Source: Paracoccaceae bacterium (GTDB lineage: Bacteria > Pseudomonadota > Alphaproteobacteria > Rhodobacterales > Rhodobacteraceae). From it: a stretch of 64,000 nt of DNA. Position numbers and translations under genes: made by a program. Of the stretch, positions 1 through 9,605 are shown one piece after another (position 1 is the stretch's first letter; each line of letters opens with the position of its first letter). The notes under the pieces were generated by a model, which worked only from the letters and a program-made list of their open reading frames with translations, was not told where the DNA came from and did not search any database. The stretch spans positions 186,001-250,000 of the forward strand of contig JAJEHS010000008.1 of NCBI GenBank assembly GCA_022823605.1. The letters run 5' to 3'.

Positions 1-829
1 TGCCACCATATGTCGAGCCATGGGTACCCGCAGTCATGCCTTGGGCAGTCTTTTCGGTCGCAAGACAGGCACCAAGGGGGAAACCACCTCCAATACCTTT
101 TGCAATGGCCATGATATCCGGGGTTATACCCGCCCATTCATGAGCAAACAATTTGCCGGTCCTACCCATCCCGCATTGTATTTCGTCAAGCGCAAGGAGT
201 ATCCCTTCTTCATCGCAAAGTGATCTCAGTTCCCTCAAGAAACTGTCAGGCAAGGGTATGATACCTCCTTCTCCCAAAACAGGTTCGACCAGTATACCGG
301 CGGTTTTCTCGGACAAAACTTCCCTGATCCTGATAATATCGGCAGGTTCAACCTGAACAAAACCCGGTAACAAGGGTCCAAATCCCTTGGTCAGCTTGTC
401 ACTTCCTGCTGCAGAAATCATACCCAGTGTTCGGCCATGAAAGGAATTGTTGAAAGTGATTATTTCATTTCGTTCCGGATGACCTTGCTGATCCCAATAC
501 TTTCGTATGGCCTTGACAGTGCATTCAACAGCTTCAGCTCCACTATTGGTAAAGAATACCGTATCTGCAAAGGTGTTCTCAACCAGTAGGGATGCAAGTT
601 CTTCCTGTTTGGGGATCCGATAGAGATTTGAGGTATGCCAAACCTTGTTGGCCTGGTCAGTCAGGGCTTCAACCAATAATGGATTGCTGTGCCCCAGTGC
701 ATTTACTGCAATGCCGGCTCCGGCATCCAGGTATTTATTTCCATCAGTTCCATAAAGCCAACAGCCATCTCCCTTTTCAAAGCCCATGGGGGTTCGGGCA
801 TAAGTTGGCATCACCGCGTCAATCATCAT
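1..829 (-). CDS. argD: Acetylornithine aminotransferase, 3' end cut by window edge
   Basis: Class III PLP-dependent aminotransferase. ArgD converts N-acetylglutamate semialdehyde to N-acetylornithine in arginine synthesis, in the cytoplasm. About 276 codons are visible. The reading frame stays open to base 2, so the C-terminus, including the PLP lysine region, lies mostly outside. Visible family landmarks are the N-terminal MPTYAR and the phrase [20 protein letters not shown], then [11 protein letters not shown] (PLP phosphate binding), SFHGRTLG, and [13 protein letters not shown] carrying the PLP-pairing Asp. Two adjacent ATG codons at 829 and 826 compete as start; no downstream ATG fits the family better. 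It is divergent from gcrA, an arrangement common in Alphaproteobacteria, which supports argD over other class III aminotransferases. Family is certain and the exact substrate very likely. Confidence 0.88.
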   Translation of the reverse strand, partial: MMIDAVMPTYARTPMGFEKGDGCWLYGTDGNKYLDAGAGIAVNALGHSNPLLVEALTDQANKVWHTSNLYRIPKQEELASLLVENTFADTVFFTNSGAEAVECTVKAIRKYWDQQGHPERNEIITFNNSFHGRTLGMISAAGSDKLTKGFGPLLPGFVQVEPADIIRIREVLSEKTAGILVEPVLGEGGIIPLPDSFLRELRSLCDEEGILLALDEIQCGMGRTGKLFAHEWAGITPDIMAIAKGIGGGFPLGACLATEKTAQGMTAGTHGSTYGG

Positions 830-1083
830 TCAGTTCCATATCAAGTTGTTGGACCCTTTGATATATGAACCTGCGGGACAATTTAAACCAACCATGATTA
901 CAAACCGGGCATGTGTTTTACTAGTTGCAGTAAATATAATTGGGTTTGAGGCTTCCCATTTGCCGGATGGTCCACAATCTGATCGAACTTGAAAAATTTG
1001 TACCAAACCATACTTTTTGTTTTGGCAGCAATTGCTCTTACCATCAATGTGAAGTGATTAAGACTAATCGGGGGAGGAAATTT

Positions 1084-1578
1084 ATGGTGGCTTGGACTAC
1101 TCAACAGGTCAATAAAGCTGTAAATATGTGGAAGGAAGGTAAGACCGCTACCGAAATATCCAATAAAATTTCCAAGTCTCGCAATGCAGTAATCGGCAAA
1201 TTAAACCGCTTGGGTGTAAAAAAACCAAATTCAAATGCGACAAATGAGGTAAGCTTTGATAAGGATGAGAATAAAGCTACCCAAGGCAAGGTTGACAAAC
1301 AGTTGAATGGTCAATCATCTGGGGATTTACGGGAAACCCAGTTGGAAGACCGAAGGCTCTCCCTGTTGTATTTGAATGAAAAAACTTGTCGATGGCCCAT
1401 CGGGGATCCTTCGACCAAGAATTTCTGGTTTTGTGGCAAACCCACCCTATTGAATAAGGGATATTGTGCCCAGCACAGCGAGCTGGCTTTCCAACCCAAC
1501 CCCGTCAAGAAAGAGAAATCGGAACTTCAGGCCAGAGTAATCAGCCGTCCTTATAACCACCTGACACAGAAGAAGTAA
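1084..1578 (+). CDS. gcrA: GcrA family cell cycle regulator
   Basis: GcrA is an alphaproteobacterial transcription factor that binds sigma70-RNA polymerase and activates cell-cycle promoters, often those carrying CcrM-methylated GANTC sites. The start is the ATG at 1084, preceded by a strong GGGGAGGAAA ribosome site. A longer frame exists upstream, but the family begins with the short motif MVAWTTQQV. The N-terminal helix-turn-helix has the hallmark SRNAVIGKLNRLGV. The C-terminus has the conserved TCRWPIGDP and FCGKP with CAQH, the small domain that contacts sigma. The product is 164 aa, normal for the family; the middle linker is charged and low-complexity. I saw no GANTC in the 830-1083 upstream region. 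Confidence 0.93.
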   Translation: MVAWTTQQVNKAVNMWKEGKTATEISNKISKSRNAVIGKLNRLGVKKPNSNATNEVSFDKDENKATQGKVDKQLNGQSSGDLRETQLEDRRLSLLYLNEKTCRWPIGDPSTKNFWFCGKPTLLNKGYCAQHSELAFQPNPVKKEKSELQARVISRPYNHLTQKK

Positions 1579-1613
1579 CTTCAATTATCCAATATTTTGC
1601 AAACATAAACCGT

Positions 1614-3290
1614 TCAGTTTGCTTTCGGGTCCAGTAGTCTTCGGGCAATAACATTGGCCTGGATTTCAGCTGCCCCCTCGAAGATGTTCAAGATTCTGGC
1701 ATCACATAGAATTCTACTGATATCAAATTCCATTGCGAAGCCGTTACCACCATGGATTTGAACGCCATTATCAGCTGCTGCCCAAGCCACCCTCGCACCA
1801 AGAAGCTTGGCCATGCCTGCCTCAAGGTCACATCTACGACCCCGGTCTTTTTGACGGGCTGAATAATAGGTAAGTTGACGGGCCATCATTATTTCAACAG
1901 CCATTATGGCCAGTTTCGAACTTACCCTCGGAAAATTGACTATCGGCTTGCCAAACTGGTTCCGTTCCAGCGCATATTTTAGGGAAGCATCAAGGGCAGA
2001 TTGGGCAACTCCTATGGCTCTTGCTGCAGTCTGGATTCGGGCCGATTCAAAGGTTTCCATGAGTTGCTTGAATCCCAAACCCTCCTGACCACCCAGGAGA
2101 TTGGAAACAGGTACAGGAAAATCGGAGAAGGACAATTCATATTCCTTCATTCCCCGATACCCGATAACATCAATTTCTGTTCCCGTGAGACCTTGATCCG
2201 GAAAGGGGTCATCATCGGCACCGGCGGTTTTTTCAGCCAGCATCATGGACAATCCCCGATAATTGCTCGATTCAGGATCTGTCCTGACCAGTAAGGTCAT
2301 CAAGTTGGCTCTGCCGGCATGGGTAATCCAGGTTTTGTTACCTGTTATCTGATAATTGTCGCCATCTTTTTTCCCCTTGGTAATCAGTGATCCAAGATCT
2401 GAGCCGGAACCGGGCTCAGTAAAAACTGCAGTGGGTTTGACTTCGCCACTCGCAATAAGGGGCAGCCACTTGTCCTTTTGTTCATCTGTACCCCCCTTGC
2501 TAATCAACTCAGAGGCAATTTCACATCTGGTAGCAAGGGAACCAACCCCCAAAAACCCCCTTGAAAGCTCTTCCGAGACGACACACATCCCGATTTTTGG
2601 AAGCTCGGAACCACCGTAATCTCCCGAGATTGTCAGTCCAAAAACACCCAATTCGGCCAATTCATCTACCAAATCCATCGGAATTAGCGAATTGTCCAGA
2701 TGCCATTGCTGGGCATGAGGGGCAACTTTCTCCATGACAAAGCGTGAGAACTGATCCCTGATAAATTCAACATCTTCATCTTGACCAGTGTTGCCATAAC
2801 TGGCTACCCCCAACTGATTCTGCATCAATTCAACAAGGCGGTTTCTAGCTTCCGGGGAATTGCCATGGGATGATAATTGCTGCCATCCTTCACTTTTGAT
2901 CCAGCTAAAATCCTGGACGATTTGTGAAATCCTTGCGATTTCACCCTGATTCATGGGAATTCCACCTTCCAACTGACTTAGATATTCCCCAAACCCGATT
3001 TGTAGCAGAAGGGCATTCAGTTCATCAAACTCGCCATTCCCTTCTAGGGATTGCCCCCAGAAATATAATTGCTTGAGAGCCTCGACATATGTTGCCACCC
3101 AGGAAAAAGAATGCACTTCATATTGACCTTCTTCAAGCTTGGCCTGAGAAACCTTGCCATCAACAACGACACTTTGTTGCAACTCCCTTGTTAAATCGGC
3201 CAACATGGAATCAAGGTCATTGATGGCACTCAAGGCTGAATTAAGTAGATTGGGAAGCAAAATAGTGTCTATTGATCTGGTATTGGTCAT
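1614..3290 (-). CDS. mcd: (2S)-methylsuccinyl-CoA dehydrogenase (acyl-CoA dehydrogenase family)
   Basis: A 558-aa FAD flavoprotein. Acyl-CoA dehydrogenases are usually about 380-400 aa. The extra ~150 N-terminal residues, here starting near NLLNSALSAINDLDSML, are typical of Mcd, which oxidises (2S)-methylsuccinyl-CoA to mesaconyl-CoA in the ethylmalonyl-CoA pathway of acetyl-CoA assimilation. Core landmarks: AVFTEPGSGSDLGSL (FAD/substrate loop), ITGNKTWITHA, RNQFGKPIVNFPRV, and the C-terminal GGNGFAMEF and IFEGAAEIQANVIARRLL. The gene stands alone between gcrA (convergent) and a TauE permease (divergent). No other ethylmalonyl-CoA pathway gene (ccr, ecm, mch) lies in the window. The assignment to Mcd rather than another long acyl-CoA dehydrogenase rests on length and overall resemblance. 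Confidence 0.82.
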   Translation of the reverse strand: MTNTRSIDTILLPNLLNSALSAINDLDSMLADLTRELQQSVVVDGKVSQAKLEEGQYEVHSFSWVATYVEALKQLYFWGQSLEGNGEFDELNALLLQIGFGEYLSQLEGGIPMNQGEIARISQIVQDFSWIKSEGWQQLSSHGNSPEARNRLVELMQNQLGVASYGNTGQDEDVEFIRDQFSRFVMEKVAPHAQQWHLDNSLIPMDLVDELAELGVFGLTISGDYGGSELPKIGMCVVSEELSRGFLGVGSLATRCEIASELISKGGTDEQKDKWLPLIASGEVKPTAVFTEPGSGSDLGSLITKGKKDGDNYQITGNKTWITHAGRANLMTLLVRTDPESSNYRGLSMMLAEKTAGADDDPFPDQGLTGTEIDVIGYRGMKEYELSFSDFPVPVSNLLGGQEGLGFKQLMETFESARIQTAARAIGVAQSALDASLKYALERNQFGKPIVNFPRVSSKLAIMAVEIMMARQLTYYSARQKDRGRRCDLEAGMAKLLGARVAWAAADNGVQIHGGNGFAMEFDISRILCDARILNIFEGAAEIQANVIARRLLDPKAN

Positions 3291-3382
3291 TGTTGGAAAT
3301 AGCTTAGATTGAAAATTTGTTAGAGTTGTCGTAATTGGTTTTGTTCAAAGGCTGGTCGAAACAACCCATGAACAGGTAGCAA

Positions 3383-4150
3383 ATGGAATTTGGTTTATCA
3401 GAAATCAACATTTTACAAGTGTTTGTTTTGGTTTTTGTCCCCTTTTTTGGTGGATTTATTAAAGGGGTAACCGGGTTTGGATTCCCCATGATCATGATCA
3501 GCGGTCTGGGAGTAGTTTTCGATCCCGAATTAGCGATATCCTTTCTGTTGTTTGCCCTTTTGGTAGTCAATGCCCTGCAAATGTTCCAGTTCAAGATGGA
3601 CCTTATCCTTAAGGCGTTTGCAAGATATTTTCGTATAACGGTTACCTTGTGCCTTTGCCTCTTTGTTTCTTCTCCTTTGGTATTGGCCTTGAGCAAATCG
3701 TTACTGTTTTTGATTCTGGGCATACCCATAACGGTTATTGCCTTGCTTCAGCTTAGGGGCTGGAAAATGAGACTCCCGGAGAACTATCAGAAGCCGGGAG
3801 AGTACATTGCAGGTATAATAGCTGGGTTTGGAGGTGGTTTTGCCGGAGTGTGGGCTCCGCTGGTTGTGACCTACCTTTTGTCCCTGGACATTGGCAAAAG
3901 GGAAAACATACTTGCACAGGGTGTTATCTACAGCGCAGGTTCGGTTATTCTGATCATTGCCCATTTCAATACGGAAGTCTTGAATTATCAAACGATCCCC
4001 ATGTCCCTGTTATTGATCGTTCCCTCCATTTTAGGGCTGTTTTTTGGAATTAAAGTTCAGAACAGGCTTGATTCAGACAGGTTCAGACAATGCGTTCAGG
4101 TAATATTGGTAATCGCTGGACTCAATCTGATTGTTCGTGGATTGTGGTGA
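3383..4150 (+). CDS. TauE/SafE family sulfite/organic anion permease
   Basis: A 255-aa hydrophobic protein, about eight predicted membrane segments by eye. It has the N-terminal signature GGFIKGVTGFGFPM and the matching second-half motif AGIIAGFGGGFAGVWAPL, the two inverted-repeat glycine-rich motifs of the TauE/SafE (former DUF81) family. Members export sulfite, sulfoacetate or similar small anions, but most are uncharacterised. It lies between mcd (divergent) and pckA (convergent, stop codons about 10 bases apart), so it is probably monocistronic. The substrate cannot be told from sequence. Confidence 0.85.
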   Translation: MEFGLSEINILQVFVLVFVPFFGGFIKGVTGFGFPMIMISGLGVVFDPELAISFLLFALLVVNALQMFQFKMDLILKAFARYFRITVTLCLCLFVSSPLVLALSKSLLFLILGIPITVIALLQLRGWKMRLPENYQKPGEYIAGIIAGFGGGFAGVWAPLVVTYLLSLDIGKRENILAQGVIYSAGSVILIIAHFNTEVLNYQTIPMSLLLIVPSILGLFFGIKVQNRLDSDRFRQCVQVILVIAGLNLIVRGLW

Positions 4151-4159
4151 AACACGAGA

Positions 4160-5758
4160 TCAGAGAACGATTTCCAGAACTTCACTGTCAACGAATTCCT
4201 CAAATTGCTTGAAATTTGCCTGAAATTTTGCTTTCAGCGTCTCGGCCACCCTGTCATATTCATCTGGATTTTCCCAGGTATTCCGGGGGTTAAGCAATTG
4301 ATCAGGAATATTATCGATCTTTAGAGGAACCTCAAATCCGAAAACAGGATCCTTCCGAACCGAATTATGATCAATTTCACTATTTAGAACTGCCGTCAGT
4401 ATTGTTCGGGTATGCTTGATGGATATCCTCTTGCCAATCCCGTATCTGCCACCGGTCCATCCCGTATTTACCAACCAGCACCTGACCTTGTGCCTTTTTA
4501 CCTTTTCTCGAAATAGATTGCCGTAAACGATCGGGGGTAAGGGCAGGAATGGTTTGCCAAAACAGGCTGAAAAAGTTGCTGAAGGATCATCGACTCCTGT
4601 TTCTGTTCCTGCAACCTTGGATGTGAAACCCGATAGAAAATGATACATGGCCTGAGCAGGAGTAAGGAGTGAAACGGGGGGAAGAATTCCGTAAACGTCA
4701 CAGGTCAGGAAGAAAATATTCCTTGGGTGTTTAGCCAGACGGGTTTCCGATGCATAGGGGATTTTGTTGAGGGAATATGAACATCGCCCATTTTGAGTAA
4801 TACTTGTATCGTCATAATTGGGGATTCTGGTTTCCGGATCAAAGGTCATGTTTTCGATAATTGTTCCGTACGATCTTGAGACCTCGTACAGATCTGGTTC
4901 ATCCACGGCATTCAAACCATTTGTTTTGGCATAACAGCCATCTTCTATGTTGAAGACGCCCCTATCAGACCATCCGTGTTCATCATCACCGATCAATACC
5001 CTATCGGGATCGGCAGAAAGGGATGTTTTGCCGGTTCCGGAAAGACCGAAAAATAGGGCTGTATCGTCTGGATCATCCTTGGCATGATTGGCAGAACAAT
5101 GCATGGTCAAGATACCCCTGGGAGGAAGGGCATAGTTCAGATATCCAAATACGCTTTTCTTGTTTTCTCCCACATATTGCGTACCACCGATCAAAATCAG
5201 TTTTTCCTTGTAGTTTGTTGCAATGACTGTTTCCGTTCCACAACCGTGCCGTTCGGGGTCGGCTCTGAAATCCGGGGCGTTGATGACAATCAAATCCGGT
5301 TCAAAGCTTTCCAATTCCTCCTCGTTTGGCAGCTCAAACAAGGTTCCAACAAAAATCGCATGCCAGGCCAGACAATTGACAAACCTGATCCGAAGACGAT
5401 TTTCGTTCTCGGCACAACCATAGACATCCTTGACGTAGACCCTCCGGTTGGCCAGAAACTTCAGGAAATCTCTCTTGAGGCTCTCAAAGTTCTCTTCACT
5501 TACGGGAGCATTGTTCTCCCACCAGATGGTATCCTTGAGTTCTTCCGAAAATACAGTGAATTTGTCCTTTGGTGATCGTCCGGTAAATTTACCGGTCGTA
5601 ACCATCAGGGGCCCCCCAAAGCCCAGTTTGGCTTCTCCTTGCAACAAGGCAGTCTCATAAAGGCTGGTCTGGGAATAATTGATATATCCCTCCTTCACGG
5701 GGAAGGGTTTCTGAAGGTGATTGCCTGTAGGGATTATTGTGGATTTTTTATTAATCAT
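4160..5758 (-). CDS. pckA: ATP-dependent phosphoenolpyruvate carboxykinase
   Basis: Converts oxaloacetate and ATP to PEP, CO2 and ADP, the first committed step of gluconeogenesis; cytoplasmic. The 532 aa match the ATP-type enzyme. Visible landmarks are TGKFTGRSPKDKF, the kinase-1a P-loop GLSGTGKTSLSADP followed by the metal-binding LIGDDEHGW, and IFFLTCDVYGILPPVS. Near the C-terminus are WLVNTGWTGG, YGIGKRISI and the adenine-binding segment. The start ATG at 5758 gives the family N-terminus. The 395-base AT-rich region upstream should hold its promoter. It is consistent with an organism growing on acids and amino acids. Confidence 0.96.
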   Translation of the reverse strand: MINKKSTIIPTGNHLQKPFPVKEGYINYSQTSLYETALLQGEAKLGFGGPLMVTTGKFTGRSPKDKFTVFSEELKDTIWWENNAPVSEENFESLKRDFLKFLANRRVYVKDVYGCAENENRLRIRFVNCLAWHAIFVGTLFELPNEEELESFEPDLIVINAPDFRADPERHGCGTETVIATNYKEKLILIGGTQYVGENKKSVFGYLNYALPPRGILTMHCSANHAKDDPDDTALFFGLSGTGKTSLSADPDRVLIGDDEHGWSDRGVFNIEDGCYAKTNGLNAVDEPDLYEVSRSYGTIIENMTFDPETRIPNYDDTSITQNGRCSYSLNKIPYASETRLAKHPRNIFFLTCDVYGILPPVSLLTPAQAMYHFLSGFTSKVAGTETGVDDPSATFSACFGKPFLPLPPIVYGNLFREKVKRHKVRCWLVNTGWTGGRYGIGKRISIKHTRTILTAVLNSEIDHNSVRKDPVFGFEVPLKIDNIPDQLLNPRNTWENPDEYDRVAETLKAKFQANFKQFEEFVDSEVLEIVL

Positions 5759-6153
5759 ACTACCAGCTGAAGAGTAATTGGGAATTTGGGAAAGAGAAGG
5801 GTAATACAGTCAAAATTAGGACAGTGATTACTCAAAAAAAGTTAAGTTTTTGTTCATTTAGTATAAGAAAAACTCAAATTAAGAGTCAAAGGAAAATATT
5901 TTTAACCCCCCTTTTATATTCCGAATTCAATTATTTGACCGAATTAATTTGGCCGTTGGAACTAAACTTCCCCCAAAAGATTAGATTGACGTTATGCAAT
6001 AGCCTATCACCACCTATAAATTACAAATAACCCTTAATCATGATTTACTCACCATTCATTTTTTAACCCAATTGAAATTAATCGTTATTAAAAGTATGTT
6101 AGGGAAGCCCAAAGCAAATAACATTTACTGCAAAATAGGTATTCGGAGATACC
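5759..6153. other. AT-rich divergent intergenic region, pckA / SLC13 gene
   Basis: A 395-base stretch, clearly richer in A+T than its flanks, between the starts of pckA (left, minus) and the SLC13 permease (right, plus). It must contain both promoters. I see no RNA gene, no clear hairpin terminator and no credible coding frame. The only firm element is a GGAG ribosome site 6-7 bases before the ATG at 6154. Confidence 0.6.
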
Positions 6154-8037
6154 ATGGAAACATTGACCCTGACTAATGAAATGGTTGTGGTTTTAGTACT
6201 GCTTGGGTTCACTATATTTCTATTTGTATCGGAAGTTGTAAGGGTTGACTTTGCTGCCATCCTGGTGATGATTATCTTGGGTGGAATAAGCTATATTCCT
6301 GGTCTGGAGGGGGTTTCGGACATAAACCTGCTTTTCGAGGGTTTTTCCTCCAATGCGGTACTTTCAATAATAGCAGTAATGATTATAGGTGCAGGATTGG
6401 ACAAGACCGGCTTGCTAAATAGCCTGGCTGGGGTAATTCTCAAATTCGGCAGTTCTTCGGAAAACCGTATCATACCGATAGTATCTGGAACAGTGGGTGT
6501 GATTTCCAGCTTTTTGCAAAATGTAGGTGCAGCTGCCCTTTTCATACCTGTCGTGAGTAGAATCTCCGCAAGAACCAATGTACCCCTTAGCCGCTTGTTG
6601 ATGCCGATGGGGTTTTGTGCCATTCTGGGTGGAACCATGACCATGGTGGGTTCCTCCCCCCTCATTTTGCTGAATGACCTGATCATAAATACCAACAGCT
6701 TGATTGCCGAGGAACACCAGATGGAAACGTTCGGTTTGTTTTCCGTAACCCCGATAGGTGCAACCTTGGTTGTTACTGGCATTGCCTATTTTGTTATATT
6801 GGGGAAATGGTTTCTGCCTACCGTTGGTGTAAGGGAAGATGCCACGACCGCCCAGTCGATGAAAGAGTATGTCAAGCAGTTATATGGTGTTGATGCCGAT
6901 GTTTTTGAAATAGTTATCCCTGACAACCATCCCCTTTACGGTGAGACTTTTGCCGATATCATGGGAGCCTTCAAGTTTTATGTCATTGCTTCCTATCACC
7001 AAGGGCAAAAATGGCTTGCACCATCGGTTGATACCGAAATATTAACCCCCTGTCGACTGGCTCTGCTGGGCGAAAGCCAAAGAATCAGGGAATTTGCTAC
7101 CACGTTCAATCTGGATATAGATCCTGAAATGACTGTGTTCGGGCATGATTTTGAAGTGGATAAATCTGGAATTGCCGAAATCGTTATTCCACCCAATTCG
7201 AGGCTGATAGGGAAATGTGCCCGCGAAATTAGCCTGCGCAAAACCTATGGCCTGAATCTACTGGCGATTCATCGGGGTGAAGAAAATCTAAGTTATGCCG
7301 AGGGGAAGGATGATCTGGCCAGCCAGTTGGGGTTGATCAAGTTTCAGGCCGGTGATTCACTGGTTGTCCAGACCCAGTGGACATCACTTTCAAGACTTAC
7401 GAAAGACAGGGATTTCGTTGTCATTACTACTGAGTTTCCCCAGGATGAGTGGCGAACAAAGAAAGTTGGTTGGGCACTCCTCTTTTGTTTGATTTCCCTT
7501 TCCCTCATTCTCTTTACAGATATACGACTGTCCTGGTGTCTGTTTGTCGGTGCCTGTGGAATGATAACGACAAAAGTTCTTTCGATTGATGAAGCTTACC
7601 ACGCCATTGGCTGGAATACCGTATTCCTGCTGGCAAGTTTAATTCCGTTGGGTCAGGCTGTTCAAAACACTGGAACGGCTGAATGGATAGCCTTTCAGGT
7701 TTTGCAGTTACTTGATGGATGGCCGATATGGGGGATTCAGGCCGGGGTAGCCATAATGGCAACATTCTTTACCCTGGTCATGTCCAATGTGGGAGCAACT
7801 GTCTTATTGGTTCCATTGGCTGTATCCATTGCCATACCAATAGGAGCAAATCCTGCCATATTCGCTTTGACGGTTGCCATCTCGACATCCAATTCGTTTT
7901 TGATACCCACCCATCAGGTTAATGCTCTAATCATGGCCCCCGGGGGTTACAGGGTTATTGATTTTGTCCGTACAGGTGGTGTCATGACCATACTGTTTCT
8001 TGTCGTATCCCTTGTAATGCTGAACCTGGTGTTTTAA
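6154..8037 (+). CDS. SLC13/DASS-type anion permease with two RCK-C (TrkA-C) domains
   Basis: A 627-aa inner-membrane transporter. The N-terminal half has hydrophobic segments, with FLQNVGAAALFIPVV and MGFCAILGGTMTMVGSSP resembling the re-entrant loop motifs of the divalent anion:Na+ symporter/ArsB superfamily. The middle (about residues 240-420) holds two soluble TrkA-C-like domains, beginning near EIVIPDNHPLYG and EIVIPPNSRLIG. The C-terminal half repeats the loop motif as MSNVGATVLLVPLAVSIA and ends with NSFLIPTHQVNALIM. Such proteins move sulfate, carboxylates or related anions, and the RCK domains probably regulate. The gene ends 22 bases before the ATG of the next, ABC, gene, so transcription may be shared. 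The substrate is unknown. Confidence 0.85.
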   Translation: METLTLTNEMVVVLVLLGFTIFLFVSEVVRVDFAAILVMIILGGISYIPGLEGVSDINLLFEGFSSNAVLSIIAVMIIGAGLDKTGLLNSLAGVILKFGSSSENRIIPIVSGTVGVISSFLQNVGAAALFIPVVSRISARTNVPLSRLLMPMGFCAILGGTMTMVGSSPLILLNDLIINTNSLIAEEHQMETFGLFSVTPIGATLVVTGIAYFVILGKWFLPTVGVREDATTAQSMKEYVKQLYGVDADVFEIVIPDNHPLYGETFADIMGAFKFYVIASYHQGQKWLAPSVDTEILTPCRLALLGESQRIREFATTFNLDIDPEMTVFGHDFEVDKSGIAEIVIPPNSRLIGKCAREISLRKTYGLNLLAIHRGEENLSYAEGKDDLASQLGLIKFQAGDSLVVQTQWTSLSRLTKDRDFVVITTEFPQDEWRTKKVGWALLFCLISLSLILFTDIRLSWCLFVGACGMITTKVLSIDEAYHAIGWNTVFLLASLIPLGQAVQNTGTAEWIAFQVLQLLDGWPIWGIQAGVAIMATFFTLVMSNVGATVLLVPLAVSIAIPIGANPAIFALTVAISTSNSFLIPTHQVNALIMAPGGYRVIDFVRTGGVMTILFLVVSLVMLNLVF

Positions 8038-8059
8038 TCGGCAGGTATTGGCAACAGGA

Positions 8060-9605
8060 ATGGAGACCAATCATTCAGCAAACCAGTTTTTTTAAAATCG
8101 AGAACCTTTCCAAGGAATACCCCGGGATAAAGGCCAATGACCGCATAAACATGTCCCTTGAGGAGGGTGAAATTTGTGCCCTGCTCGGAGAAAACGGGTC
8201 CGGCAAGTCCACCTTGGTAAAAATGATGTATGGTTTGGTCAAGCCGGATGAAGGGGAAATGATTTTTCAATCAAGAACCTATTCTCCCTCCAACCCCAAT
8301 GAAGCCCGGTTGGCAGGTATTGCAATGGTGTTTCAGCATTTCTCGCTATTTGATGCCCTGACCGTAGCCGAGAACATTGCATTGGGAATGGTTGATCCGC
8401 CTCCCTTCAATAAACTTTCGAGGGAAATCGAAGAAAAAGGTAAGGCCTACGGGTTGTTATTGAATCCCGACAGCATGGTTGGTACCCTTTCTGCAGGTGA
8501 AAGGCAAAGGGTGGAGATAATCAGGTGCTTGCTTCAAAACCCCAAAATCCTTATCATGGACGAACCGACTTCGGTACTTACTCCCCAGGAAGCAAATGTA
8601 TTGTTTGAAGCGCTCAGGAACCTGGCTGCCGAAGGAACGACAATATTGTATATTTCTCATAAGCTTGAGGAAATCAAAACCCTTTGCTCCACAGCAACCA
8701 TCTTGAGGGCCGGAAAAGTGGTTGCAACCTGCAATCCGGAAGAAAAATCCGCCCGTCAACTGGCTGAAATGATGGTGGGGACCTCAATCGTTACCCCGAA
8801 ACGAACGGAGGCACAAGGAAACCGCGACGGTCAGCCATTATTCAGAGTAGAGGATATCGAGAAGGAAGCATCTTCCAATTTTGGAACCAGCCTCAGGGAA
8901 ATTTCATTTGAAGTTTGGCAGGGAGAAGTGTTTGGAATTGGCGGGATTGCCGGCAATGGTCAGGACGAGTTGATGGAAGTGCTTTCAGGAGAGGTTCTGC
9001 CAAAAGGGGGAACAATCAAGTTGAATGGTCATGATTTGGCCAGGTTGAATCCCAATGAAAGACGCAAGCGGGGACTTCTGTTTGCACCCGAACAAAGGGT
9101 TGGGCATTCGGCCGCTGGTGAAATGAGTCTGACTGAAAACGCCTACCTAACAGCTGCAGACCGAAAGGCACTTTCCCAGGCCGGCATTATCAATTGGTCA
9201 AGAGCAGCAGAGTTTTCCCGGACAATCATCAATCAATTTGATGTCCGAACACCCAGCACGGACAATTTTGCCCAATCCCTTTCAGGTGGAAATCTCCAGA
9301 AATTTGTCATTGGCAGGGAAATACTCCAGAATCCAGAATTGTTGATCGTCAATCAGCCTACCTGGGGGGTTGATGCGGCTGCAGCGGCCAGTATTCGTCA
9401 GAAGTTGATTGATTTGGCCGATAGTGGAGCAGCCGTGGTTGTCATTAGCCAGGATATTGACGAACTGCTTGAAATTTCCGATTATATTTCGGTTCTTTCA
9501 GGTGGACACCTCAGCAAGGCGAGACCGGTACAGGAGTTGAGCAGGGAAGATATTGGCTTGATGATGGGAGCTTCCCAGGAATCACTTTCGGAGGTTGTGG
9601 TCTAG
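8060..9605 (+). CDS. BMP-type sugar/nucleoside ABC importer, ATP-binding protein (apparent N-terminal frameshift)
   Basis: Tandem-NBD ATPase of the RbsA/NupO class that energises the next two permeases. NBD1 has Walker A GENGSGKST, signature LSAGERQR and Walker B ILIMDEPTS. NBD2 has a degenerate Walker A (GIAGNGQDE), as is normal for the class, and signature LSGGNLQK. The first in-frame ATG is at 8151, but it would remove the first strand of NBD1. Conserved residues FFKIENLSKEYPG are encoded upstream, from 8088, in the same frame without any standard start codon. An ATG at 8060 starts METNHSANQFF in another frame and meets TAA directly after seven T's; with six T's it would run straight into the conserved frame. 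The start given is therefore 8060 with a one-base shift at 8087-8093. From 8151 alone the product is 484 aa. Confidence 0.85.

Noticed and set aside
3304-3729. 141-codon minus-strand frame over the TauE gene
   Set aside because: It is the antisense shadow of a clear membrane protein gene.
5824-6030. 68-codon frame in the pckA upstream region
   Set aside because: AT-rich chance frame without a ribosome site or known motif.
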